Shown here in pieces: positions 1 to 5,843 of a stretch of DNA of 8,581 nt. Positions within the stretch are counted from its first letter, which is position 1. Each line of letters begins with the position of its first letter. The notes below the pieces were generated by a model, which saw nothing but the letters and a program-made list of their open reading frames with translations, did not search any database and was not told the origin of the DNA. The translations under genes were made by a program, and so were the position numbers. The DNA comes from an uncultured Prevotellaceae bacterium (lineage in GTDB: Bacteria > Bacteroidota > Bacteroidia > Bacteroidales > Muribaculaceae), in NCBI GenBank assembly GCA_945983195.1, contig CAMFSS010000074.1, forward strand, positions 1 through 8,581. Reading direction: 5' to 3'.

Positions 1-80
1 AGGCTGTGACACTACGCGAGTCCTAATATCCAGCAATTAGCACGCAGTGCAAGAATAGGATAATTGGCGACGGCTCTGAA

Positions 81-347
81 GTGACCGACTTTAAGCTCGC
101 TCTCGATGTCACTGATGCCTCCAACCCCGTATTCACCGTCAGCGGTACAGGTGGCGCACAGCTTGTTGCACTCGACAGCGTGAAAGTGAAAGTCAGCGCA
201 GGCACAATCAGCGTGTCAGGCGCAGAGCGCGTAGCAGTCTACACCACATCAGGCACGCTCGTCAGCACCTCTGCCACCACCACCGTTCCCTCCGGCCTCT
301 ACATCGTAAAAGCCGGCTCAAAGGCCCACAAAGTCGCCGTGAAATAA
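81..347 (+). CDS. Orphan C-terminal tail of a secreted protein (T9SS-like sorting tail), probably a gene remnant
   Basis: The frame is open only from 27, because a TAA lies at 24-26; the first usable start is a GTG at 81. The product would be 88 residues with no signal peptide. Its last ~45 residues (VAVYTTSGTLVS, then SGLYIVKAGSKAHKVAVK) match the C-terminal pattern of Bacteroidales secreted proteins: a short beta strand, a turn, G-[LI]-Y-[IV]-[IV]-K, and a basic end. A similar end closes the LRR protein at 4527-5795. In this family such tails guide export or surface attachment and are not made alone, so I infer this is the 3' remnant of a larger gene whose front was lost by deletion, frameshift or a sequence error near 24-70. 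A real small protein starting at the GTG cannot be excluded, but no clear ribosome binding site precedes it. The terminator at 415-451 follows. Confidence 0.5.
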   Translation: MTDFKLALDVTDASNPVFTVSGTGGAQLVALDSVKVKVSAGTISVSGAERVAVYTTSGTLVSTSATTTVPSGLYIVKAGSKAHKVAVK

Positions 348-414
348 CGATGACCACGCGCCTGCGTTCAGTCATTCACCGTGAAACAACACCGATTCTA
401 ATCAATAAAACACC

Positions 415-451
415 AAAGGAAGCTGCACCTCCACGATGCAGCTTCCTTTTT
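415..451 (+). terminator. Strong intrinsic, probably bidirectional, terminator
   Basis: A perfect 13-bp stem (415-427 with 437-449, aaaggaagctgca / tgcagcttccttt) closes a 9-nt loop and runs into T's at 447-451. It lies between the + strand tail fragment ending at 347 and the minus-strand methyltransferase ending at 492. Read on the minus strand, the stem is followed by a T-rich stretch, so it could serve both convergent units. Confidence 0.85.
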
Positions 452-491
452 CTCGTGAATTGCTGATTATTATTGCAGAAAATAGGCTGCA

Positions 492-1364
492 TCACCAGGG
501 GAGACCGTAGGTAGGCGCAGTTGGCTCGGAGGTGGCGGAGGGCGTGGGGAGGATATAGCCGCCACGGTTGAGGCGGTTGAGGTAGTCGTGGCGCTTGGCG
601 AGGTCGTCAAGCTCCTCGCGGCGTGCGCGGCTCATGGCAAGGTACTGCGGCTCAATCTCCAGCCCCAAGTATCGGCGTCCAAGCAGACATGCGGCGATGC
701 CTGTGGTGGCACTGCCGCTGAAGGGGTCGAGAATCCACGCTCCAGGCTGGGTGCTTGCCTGAATGAGTCGCGCAAGCACGCCAAGCGGTTTTTGAGTAGG
801 GTGCTTGCCGCACGATTTCTCCCAGCGACCTATGGCTGGAAGCTGCCACACGTCGGTCATCTGCTTGTTGCCGTTGAGCTGTCGCATTAGTGCATAGTTG
901 AAGAAGTGAGGTATCTTGGCACTCTTCCGCGACCATATGATAAACTCGGTGCTGAAAGTGAAGTAGCGGCACGATATGTTTGGTGGTGGATTCGTCTTCG
1001 CCCACGTCACCACATTAAGTATCTTGAAGCCCAGCTTTATGAGCTGTTGTTGCACGCTGAATATATTGTGGTGCGTGCCCGAAATCCATATTGTGGCATT
1101 GTCCTTCATGTGGTCGCGAACAGCCGATAGCCACTGCAGGTTGAAAGCATCCATTTCGGCTGCCGGAAGCGGCTTGTCCCATTCTCCCTTATCCACACAC
1201 ACCACTTTCCCGCTCTGGTAGCTTATTCCACCGCCCGACAGGAAATAAGGAGGGTCGGCAAATACCATGTCGAATCCAAACCGGAACCTACTCAGCGTGT
1301 CCACACAATCCCCCTCAACCAGCGTGAAATCACCATTCAGCGAAATGAAATATGACTCAAACAT
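492..1364 (-). CDS. DpnA/MboIC-like DNA (adenine-N6) methyltransferase, GATC-type R-M system
   Basis: A 290-residue beta-class amino-methyltransferase. The order is: catalytic motif IV DPPY at residues 37-40 (FADPPYFLSGGG), a central target region containing TIWISGTHHN (91-100) and NPPPNISCRYFT (125-136), motif X KHPTQKP at 187-193, and SAM-binding motif I LDPFSGSATTG at 212-222. This is the organisation of the second methyltransferase of DpnII/MboI systems, which adds a methyl group to adenine N6 in GATC and in DpnA can act on single-stranded DNA. It is the last gene of the operon and starts 8 nt after the endonuclease stop. The last ~40 residues (RREELDDLAKR to GLPW) look like an added tail rich in Pro, Thr and Gly. 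The gene is visibly more GC-rich than the two upstream genes, suggesting a separate origin. The family call is secure; GATC specificity is inferred from similarity and neighbours. Confidence 0.9.
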   Translation of the reverse strand: MFESYFISLNGDFTLVEGDCVDTLSRFRFGFDMVFADPPYFLSGGGISYQSGKVVCVDKGEWDKPLPAAEMDAFNLQWLSAVRDHMKDNATIWISGTHHNIFSVQQQLIKLGFKILNVVTWAKTNPPPNISCRYFTFSTEFIIWSRKSAKIPHFFNYALMRQLNGNKQMTDVWQLPAIGRWEKSCGKHPTQKPLGVLARLIQASTQPGAWILDPFSGSATTGIAACLLGRRYLGLEIEPQYLAMSRARREELDDLAKRHDYLNRLNRGGYILPTPSATSEPTAPTYGLPW

Positions 1365-1372
1365 AAACTGCG

Positions 1373-2188
1373 CTATATCATGTTGAGAAATAAATGGATA
1401 CTTGTGAGATTGTAAATGCTTGGAATAATGCCGAATGCTTCTTGAAGTTTATTGCGAGCCGATCTCCAACCGATTCCATCAGTAATCCACACAAATTCAA
1501 ATCCACTCACTGAGTTAATCTTTGGAGCTATATCTGAGTAGGAACGGGCTACCTCGTTCAACTTTGATCCCCCACCGCTATAAAAATTCACTTCAATTAG
1601 ATACGTTTTCAGTGGTGTGCCAATGACGAAATCAAACCGCTTTTCATCATCACCAAGCACTTGCTGCAAATCAGGCCATTCAGTTGAATAAACCTCCTGT
1701 CGGAAATTAATACCATTATCAGCAAGTAGTTTCGCCACCATCTTCTCCATTATGTGTCCACTTCGGTTCTTGCGTGCGTTGCTGTCTAGCCCTGTTTCAA
1801 TTCCAAACACATAGTCTACAAGGTCTTTAATCTTTCTGTCTCTAAATACGTCGGCAAGACCTGTGTGTTCAAGATACTCTATTACACCATCGACGCTTTG
1901 AAAAAGACTGTCGAGCACAACACAATGCCCTCGCGAATCAAGAACTTTCTTTTTGCCCTCGCTTCTTACAGCGATGAGAATATCCATCACATTGAATGTA
2001 GTCCTGTCACGTTCCCATATTCTCTCAACACCTTTTCGCAGGTCGGTAGTTCCTATGAGGCTATTGAGTATACATAAACTCAGCTTAATGTTTTCTACAT
2101 TTGCCTCAATCTTATCGAAATCGCAAAAGAAATCAAGCGTTTGGTTGGTTTCCTGAAGTTGCGACATAAATTTCTCGAAGTCGGTCAT
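1373..2188 (-). CDS. DpnII/MboI-family type II restriction endonuclease (GATC)
   Basis: A 271-residue protein, close to the usual length of DpnII/MboI nucleases. Family hallmarks seen are GLDSNARKNRSGHIMEKMV (133-151), KRFDFVIGTPLKTYLIEVNF (183-202), SGGGSKLNEVARSY (204-217) and WITDGIGWRSARNKLQEAF (234-252). The predicted metal-binding core is D186 with E199-V-N201, a PD-(D/E)xK variant in which Asn takes the usual Lys place. It would cleave unmethylated GATC DNA in the cytoplasm. Its ATG overlaps the TGA of the upstream Dam-like gene (ATGA, 2185-2188), so translation is probably coupled, placing nuclease synthesis after methyltransferase synthesis. The frame is intact with no missing core residue. 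Composition is AT-rich like the Dam-like gene and unlike the downstream methyltransferase. Confidence 0.92.
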   Translation of the reverse strand: MTDFEKFMSQLQETNQTLDFFCDFDKIEANVENIKLSLCILNSLIGTTDLRKGVERIWERDRTTFNVMDILIAVRSEGKKKVLDSRGHCVVLDSLFQSVDGVIEYLEHTGLADVFRDRKIKDLVDYVFGIETGLDSNARKNRSGHIMEKMVAKLLADNGINFRQEVYSTEWPDLQQVLGDDEKRFDFVIGTPLKTYLIEVNFYSGGGSKLNEVARSYSDIAPKINSVSGFEFVWITDGIGWRSARNKLQEAFGIIPSIYNLTSIHLFLNMI

Positions 2189-3036
2189 AGTGATTTATTT
2201 GTAGGTTCTACAATATATTTATATTGTCCTTCAGCTACAAGAATTGGCTGCATGAAATTGGTGTAGTAACTGGATCTTTGAGTCCCTTCGTAGTTGCGGA
2301 CCAGTATTTCAGTCAATTTGCCGCGTTTGTTGGGATTTGAGTTGATACTGCGATTTGCCAATACACGCTCAATGTGATATTTGCGGTATAGCACATCGAA
2401 GAATCCCTCGGTTACATCTTTCCCTTGGCATTCACAATTACTAAGCATAAACTTAAATCCAGTTTTGTCAATTTTATCGCAAAACTCCTTTAATCTTATC
2501 TGAGCCGCATCGTTAAAAGATTCTTTTGTATAATCATTAAAGCTTGATGTTTCGGTCAGTGGGCGATATGGGGGATCAAAGTAGAATAAAGTGTTTCCTG
2601 AGGCATATTCAAATGTACCCTCGAAATCGCCATTGAGTATTTCTACTTTTTGCAGAATTTCAGAATCGGCAATAAGTGTTTCCTCATCACATAGCAACGG
2701 ATGTTCGTATCGGCCAAAAGGCACATTAAACATACCCTTTTTATTGACGCGATACAAGCCATTAAAACAGGTACGATTGAGAAAAAAGAAATTTGTGGTA
2801 TTCTCAATAGCATCGAGATTTTTCTCATTATATCGTTTTCTGATTGCTAAATAGAAATCACGTTTAGCATCATAGCTATTAAGAGAGTGATATTCACGCT
2901 CAATGTTATGCAGTGATTCTATCAAGGCTTCGGGCTGGTCCTTCACAGTACGATAACAGGTGGTCAGATCTCCGTTAATATCGTTTATTATGGCGTATGA
3001 TATATTTGGGTATTTTTGTAACATATGGAAAAGCAT
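2185..3036 (-). CDS. dam: Dam/DpnM-type adenine methyltransferase, 5'-truncated
   Basis: An alpha-class (D12) GATC adenine-N6 methyltransferase. Read from the first possible ATG (3036) it has 283 residues: a TRD signature NRTCFNGLYRVNKKGMFNVP (87-106) followed by FGRY, catalytic motif IV DPPY at 154-157 (FYFDPPYRPLTETSSFNDYT), and a C-terminal KRGKLTEILVRNY (237-249). Family members begin with FxKWxGGK (motif X), then YxEPFxGGGA (motif I). Here motif I is encoded in frame just upstream (3037-3060), but no ATG, GTG or TTG precedes it before the stop at 3112-3114, and motif X is in none of the three minus frames up to about 3180. A protein from 3036 would lack the SAM-binding loop and is probably inactive. 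A sequence error, or translation from a non-standard start, are the alternatives. The stop overlaps the next start by 4 bases. Confidence 0.8.
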   Translation of the reverse strand: MLFHMLQKYPNISYAIINDINGDLTTCYRTVKDQPEALIESLHNIEREYHSLNSYDAKRDFYLAIRKRYNEKNLDAIENTTNFFFLNRTCFNGLYRVNKKGMFNVPFGRYEHPLLCDEETLIADSEILQKVEILNGDFEGTFEYASGNTLFYFDPPYRPLTETSSFNDYTKESFNDAAQIRLKEFCDKIDKTGFKFMLSNCECQGKDVTEGFFDVLYRKYHIERVLANRSINSNPNKRGKLTEILVRNYEGTQRSSYYTNFMQPILVAEGQYKYIVEPTNKSL

Positions 3037-3111
3037 TGCACCTCCGCCAACAAATGGTTCAATATATGTTACATTTTCCCAGTTACCAAAGTTGTTGGCT
3101 TTGTGCCCTCC
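3037..3111 (-). other. Start-less in-frame extension encoding methyltransferase motif I
   Basis: This 25-codon open stretch continues the Dam-like frame upstream of 3036 and reads NFGNWENVTYIEPFVGGGA just before the Met; EPFVGGGA is the SAM-binding motif I of the family. The five preceding codons (GGHKA) do not resemble the family N-terminus, and a TAA at 3112-3114 closes the frame. I read this as the true coding 5' part, cut somewhere around 3088-3111. Confidence 0.7.
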
Positions 3112-3125
3112 TTATCGCAAATTTA
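3106..3125 (-). promoter_or_regulatory. Promoter-like -7 box plus strong Shine-Dalgarno with no start codon after it
   Basis: On the minus strand TAAATTTG (3125-3118) fits the Bacteroidetes -7 element TAnnTTTG; no TTTG is found at the expected -33 position. AAGGAGGG (3113-3106) follows and looks like a very good ribosome binding site, yet no ATG, GTG or TTG lies within 12 bases downstream in any useful frame. A 9-bp direct repeat gcgataagg (3144-3136 and 3118-3110) brackets the box. These could be the expression signals of a gene whose start was removed. Confidence 0.35.
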
Positions 3126-3220
3126 CTACTTTTTACCTTATCGCCACCATCGCTCTCCAACAATTCTTCCACCGCTTAACCATATTTAACTGATGTGTGG
3201 CACAGCAGTTGCTGCTCCCG

Positions 3221-3340
3221 CCACTGTCGCCCGGCAATGCCCCATTTTGGCGAGTGGAGTGATGCCACCCGGTGCGAGTGGAGCGAGCAGTGCCTCGGAG
3301 AGGCACAATTATGGTATCCACCATTCCACACTCTAATCCC
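3221..3340. repeat. Interspersed intergenic repeat, copy A
   Basis: This stretch aligns with 4195-4413. Shared blocks are cggcaatgcccca, a run of 9-mer-like units (gtgcgagtg, gagcgagca), the perfect hairpin gtgcctcggagaggcac (3290-3306, 7-bp stem with gga loop), attatgg, then ccaccattcca and ctaatcc. It is GC-rich and non-coding. It lies between the damaged Dam-like gene and higB. The rest of the 3112-3471 gap (3126-3220 and 3341-3435) shows no further gene. Confidence 0.75.
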
Positions 3341-3435
3341 ATCAAATCCCAATGCCATTTTTTTCACCACCAATCACCGTGACAAATCCCGGCAATCGAA
3401 TCTTATAATGTCATAGCATATTTTTCCACTAAAAG

Positions 3436-3467
3436 TTTGCATAATGTTCACTAATTAATTAACTTTG
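3436..3467 (+). promoter_or_regulatory. Bacteroidetes-type promoter for higBA
   Basis: TTTG (3436-3439) and TAACTTTG (3460-3467) match the Bacteroidetes -33 and -7 elements with 20 nt between them, the expected spacing. The higB ATG starts only 5 nt after the -7 element, so the predicted transcript start falls at or next to the start codon. Autoregulation by HigA at this site is known for the family; no clear operator could be defined here. Confidence 0.65.
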
Positions 3468-3471
3468 CGCT

Positions 3472-3828
3472 ATGATAACGCCAACTCCGAAATATCGAAC
3501 CATAAAGTTCTACAAGAATTATTTCAAAGAATTCTATATCCAGCAGACCGATTCTGTCCGTCGAAAAATAGCATATTCTTTGACAATGGTTGAAACACAA
3601 CGTATCATACCAACAAAGTTTTTCCGAATAATCGAAAGTTCCGACGGAATTTATGAAATTCGTGCGGAATATGAGGGCAATATTTTTCGGATACTCTGTT
3701 GTATGGATAAAGGAGCTGTTGTTGTTCTGTTTCAAGGATTTCAGAAAAAGACACAAAAGACGCCAAAAAAAGAGATTCAGTTGGCTGAAAAATTAAAGAA
3801 AGAATATTTTCAAGAAAAGGAGGAATGA
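3472..3828 (+). CDS. higB: HigB-like RelE/ParE-superfamily toxin (Gp49 family)
   Basis: A 118-residue basic protein. Recognisable blocks are the N-terminal RTIKFYKNYFKEF (9-21), the core SSDGIYEIRAEYEGNIFRIL (56-75), and the C-terminal FQGFQKKTQKTPKKEIQLAE (87-106); the G-F-x-K-K-x-x-K-T-P-x-x-E-I ending is typical of HigB/Gp49 toxins. Members cleave mRNA at the ribosome and stop growth until neutralised by the partner antitoxin. The start is chosen because family similarity begins at about residue 9 and the next Met is far inside the fold. The toxin-first order with the antitoxin starting one base after the stop is the HigBA layout. The gene is AT-rich compared with the flanking intergenic DNA, consistent with mobility. 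No truncation or frameshift is seen; activity is not shown by the sequence. Confidence 0.9.
   Translation: MITPTPKYRTIKFYKNYFKEFYIQQTDSVRRKIAYSLTMVETQRIIPTKFFRIIESSDGIYEIRAEYEGNIFRILCCMDKGAVVVLFQGFQKKTQKTPKKEIQLAEKLKKEYFQEKEE
3818..3823 (+). promoter_or_regulatory. Strong ribosome binding site for higA
   Basis: AGGAGG sits 6 nt before the higA ATG at 3830, inside the last codons of higB. Such a complete Shine-Dalgarno is unusual in Bacteroidales; with no such site before higB it would favour antitoxin over toxin synthesis. Confidence 0.7.
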
Positions 3829-3829
3829 A

Positions 3830-4141
3830 ATGGACGAAACGAAGAAAAAAGCTATTCTAAAAGCCTCTACTCTCGACGAATTGCTCAATGCTGAATATGG
3901 GGCACCGGGAACCGCTGAGCGCAATAAGTACGATGAAGATGCAATGACATTCTGCCTTGCTGAATGTCTCAAAGAGGAACGCCGTAAATCGGGCATTACT
4001 CAGGAGCAGCTTGCAGCCCGCATTGGCACTAAGAAAAGCTACATATCGCGCATTGAGAATGGTCACGCCGACATTCAACTCTCCACCCTCACACGCATCT
4101 TCAACGGATTGGGTAAACGTATCTCAATATCAATATTGTAA
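3830..4141 (+). CDS. higA: HigA-like antitoxin, XRE-family helix-turn-helix
   Basis: A 103-residue protein with an N-terminal arm (1-40, acidic/Ala-rich, including LDELLNAEYGAPGTAERNKYD in two parts around residues 15-35) and a Cro/C1-type helix-turn-helix at about 46-98: LKEERRKSGITQEQLAARIG (47-66), then TKKSYISRIENGHADIQLST (67-86) with the recognition helix near 68-78. HigA binds and blocks the HigB toxin and represses the shared promoter. It starts one base after the higB stop, so the two are co-transcribed and probably translationally coupled. The length is normal for the family, and the frame is intact. No clear intrinsic terminator directly follows; the hairpin-rich repeat copy B does. 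Confidence 0.92.
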   Translation: MDETKKKAILKASTLDELLNAEYGAPGTAERNKYDEDAMTFCLAECLKEERRKSGITQEQLAARIGTKKSYISRIENGHADIQLSTLTRIFNGLGKRISISIL

Positions 4142-4292
4142 TACCCTCCTGCAACATCACTATACCCACCCGGCGAGCGGTGCGAGCAGTGCCGCAACTG
4201 TCACACGGCAATGCCCCACTATGACGAGCGCAGTGCTACCACTCCGTGCGAGCGGTGCGAGCGGTGCCTCGGAGAGGCACGATTATGGGAAG

Positions 4293-4331
4293 CCCCACAC
4301 AGTCAGTGCCGGAGGTACTGGCTGTGTGGGG
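4293..4331. repeat. Long hairpin within repeat copy B
   Basis: An 18-bp stem (4293-4310 with 4314-4331, two G-U wobbles on the + strand) around a gga triloop; the outer ten pairs ccccacacag/ctgtgtgggg are perfect. There is no T-run after it, so it is not a classical terminator. The same gga loop occurs in the conserved 17-nt hairpin at 4264-4280. Confidence 0.75.
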
Positions 4332-4352
4332 TAACGGTCATAAAAGCAGAAA

Positions 4353-4377
4353 GCGTGTCGTAGATACGCGATTATGG
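4353..4377. repeat. Short hairpin followed by gattatgg
   Basis: gcgtgtc (4353-4359) pairs with gatacgc (4363-4369) with one wobble and a gta loop, followed at once by gattatgg (4370-4377). This repeats the design of 4264-4288: short hairpin, then the same 8-mer. Confidence 0.6.
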
Positions 4378-4487
4378 TACCCACCATTCCACCACCATTC
4401 CACGCGCTAATCCACCAAAAAACATTATTTCCACGACCCCCACACAAAACACTTTCTACGCGATTTTGTGCCCGATTTTCAAAAAAA

Positions 4488-4514
4488 TTCCGCGCATTCC
4501 GCGCATTCCGCGTG
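4488..4514. repeat. 9-bp tandem repeat near the 3' end of the LRR gene
   Basis: ttccgcgca occurs twice in a row (4488-4496, 4497-4505), followed by ttccgcgtg (4506-4514). On the minus strand these GC-rich units lie just after the LRR gene stop and run into seven T's (4487-4481), so a weak intrinsic terminator made of CGCG pairings is possible, but the stem is only 4 bp. Confidence 0.6.
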
Positions 4515-4526
4515 GGGCAAAAATCA

Positions 4527-5795
4527 CTATCTCACTGCGATGCGGTGTGCTCCGCCGGCGGTGTCGACTATGTAGATTCCGCGAGGCAGAGCCACCTCAG
4601 TGCGGCCATTTGCAGTTCCGGCAGCCACCATACGTCCGTCAGCGGCGTAAATCGTGTATCCGCAGCCGTCACCCTCAATCACTGCCGCTCCGAACGCTCC
4701 GAAAGCCCTGACAGCCTCACTCGCAGCAATCACAGCCTCACGCCCCGCGCTCGGAAACTCCTCAACCTCCACAATCTCCCCGAAGTCCTTCCAGTACTCC
4801 GCAGCAGCGTAAACTTCACGCGCCCCCACCGGCACATACAGTGTCTTTTGCTCCAATTCACTGAACGTTGATAGATTTATTGTAGGAGGTTCCGTTGCTG
4901 CAACATATACACTGATTAACTCCGTACACTTATTAAAAGCGTCTGAGTCGATCACTTTTAGATGCTTGGGTAATACGATCCTTTGAACAACCTTATTGCT
5001 CTCAAATGCTTTCTGTCCTATCTCTTGCAAAGGACAGTCAATGTTGAACACAATATCTTTAATTCGGGAGTACCTGAAAGCCTTGCCTTCAAGCGTCTTT
5101 AGAGTAGATGGGAAAGTTATTTGTTCCTGCTCAAAATTGTACCACGCTGCACAGGCATCATATCCAATCACTTCAAGCCCTTCAGGAAACGCAATTGCTT
5201 TCAGGTTGATTAGCCCTGCCAAAGCCCCCTCCTCAATATATTTTAGATTACGCGACAGTTCAATCTCCGTTATTTTGTCATCGTAATAGAAGCAGTGCAT
5301 AAATAAAGAATCCACATTATCCGGAATAACCACCTTTCCCTGAAGATTATGGCAGCAATCAAATGCATATTCGCCGATGCTTTTCACGCTTTTCGGAATG
5401 TCGAGATATTTGATCCATGTAGTAGATACTGCAAATGCACCTATTTTTTCAAGATTTTTTGGCAGAATAAGCTCCGACAGCACATTGTAGTATATAAGAG
5501 GGTCTTCTGATATGACCGAGTGAGGCATTGGGTTAATGCCACATTCCGGAATTTCATTATTTTCTACCTCACAGTCACCCAAATCAAGATATCTGATTTT
5601 ACTTCGGGTTTGCCAGGCGATTTTCTCAAGATTGCTATGAGATAGGAAACCCGTTACCTTAAGCGAATCAACGTTATTGAAATTCGCGCCAAGAATTACC
5701 TTAATGTTGCTTCCCTCATTGAGATCTACCTCGGTTATTTCGGCTGATGCCCCTATCGCCACCATCAGTGCCAAAAGTGTAAAAATCTTCTTCAT
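4527..5795 (-). CDS. Secreted BspA-like leucine-rich-repeat protein
   Basis: A 422-residue protein. The N-terminus is a signal peptide (MKKIFTLLALMVAIGASA, cleavage near residue 18). Residues ~40-310 carry LRR_5/BspA repeats with alternating lines such as LPKNLEKIGAFAV (111-123), IPKSVKSIGEYAF (133-145), FPEGLEVIGYDAC (203-215), FPSTLKTLEGKAF (228-240) and LPKHLKVIDSDAF (275-287). The usual closing block YVPVGAREVYAAAEYWKDFG is at 320-339. An Ala-rich linker (350-378) leads to a sorting-like tail with YTIYAADGRMV (380-390) and PRGIYIVDTAGGAHRIAVR (404-422). BspA-type proteins are surface-exposed or exported and often bind host or matrix proteins; the ligand here is unknown. The 3' part coding for the linker and tail is clearly more GC-rich than the repeat part, so the tail may have been acquired separately. 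It follows the C13-like gene by 65 bp on the same strand. Confidence 0.9.
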   Translation of the reverse strand: MKKIFTLLALMVAIGASAEITEVDLNEGSNIKVILGANFNNVDSLKVTGFLSHSNLEKIAWQTRSKIRYLDLGDCEVENNEIPECGINPMPHSVISEDPLIYYNVLSELILPKNLEKIGAFAVSTTWIKYLDIPKSVKSIGEYAFDCCHNLQGKVVIPDNVDSLFMHCFYYDDKITEIELSRNLKYIEEGALAGLINLKAIAFPEGLEVIGYDACAAWYNFEQEQITFPSTLKTLEGKAFRYSRIKDIVFNIDCPLQEIGQKAFESNKVVQRIVLPKHLKVIDSDAFNKCTELISVYVAATEPPTINLSTFSELEQKTLYVPVGAREVYAAAEYWKDFGEIVEVEEFPSAGREAVIAASEAVRAFGAFGAAVIEGDGCGYTIYAADGRMVAAGTANGRTEVALPRGIYIVDTAGGAHRIAVR

Positions 5796-5812
5796 ATTCA
5801 GTGCGTTTTAAT

Positions 5813-5843
5813 GTCGGTTGCCGACTTTCTGCCGACAACCGAC
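5813..5843 (-). promoter_or_regulatory. Dyad element upstream of the LRR gene
   Basis: On the minus strand gtcggttgtcggc (5843-5831) pairs with gtcggcaaccgac (5825-5813): 13 pairs, two of them G-U, around an agaaa loop. It begins at the last base of the -7-like box, so the predicted transcript start falls inside its left arm. That fits an operator better than a full RNA hairpin. No T-run follows, so a terminator for the upstream C13-like gene is less likely. Confidence 0.5.

Larger units (their letters stand above)
4195..4413. repeat. Interspersed intergenic repeat, copy B (with an extra hairpin block)
   Basis: Diverged second copy of the repeat at 3221-3340. It carries two 9-bp tandem units gtgcgagcg (4246-4254, 4255-4263), the same 17-nt hairpin gtgcctcggagaggcac (4264-4280), then gattatgg. 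Relative to copy A it has 89 extra bases (4289-4377) ending in a second gattatgg, and a tandem doubling of ccaccattcca (4381-4391, 4392-4402). Together with copy A it flanks higBA. The remaining gap 4142-4194 holds related 9-mer-like units (4172-4190); 4414-4487 shows nothing recognisable. Confidence 0.75.

Noticed and set aside
588..1221. Several + strand frames of 74-100 codons
   Set aside because: They lie opposite the well-supported DpnA-like methyltransferase and show no family resemblance.
492..3036. Depletion of GATC sites in the window
   Set aside because: GATC occurs several times, including within the R-M genes (for example near 1460, 1566, 2273, 2575 and 2966), so no avoidance is visible.
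2960..3416. Small frames on both strands across the Dam-like 5' end and repeat copy A
   Set aside because: They cross a coding-to-repeat boundary, have no domain or plausible start signal, and change frame between the two repeat copies.
3432..3466. aaagtt / aacttt inverted repeat as a HigA operator
   Set aside because: Only 6 bp per arm with a wide gap, and both arms overlap the promoter elements themselves; too weak to call.
4281..4377. 89-bp block as a transposed element with 8-bp target duplication
   Set aside because: The block has no terminal inverted repeats at its edges, and the 8-mer is itself part of the recurring hairpin unit, so unit duplication explains it equally well.
4481..4514. 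Intrinsic terminator for the LRR gene
   Set aside because: There is a seven-T run on the minus strand, but the only stem is a 4-bp self-complementary CGCG pairing, so it was recorded only as a tandem repeat.
4374..4871. 165-codon + strand open frame
   Set aside because: It overlaps the 3' part of the convincing LRR gene on the other strand and the repeat region; its translation is Ser/His/Arg-rich with no domain, as expected for an antisense shadow of GC-rich DNA.
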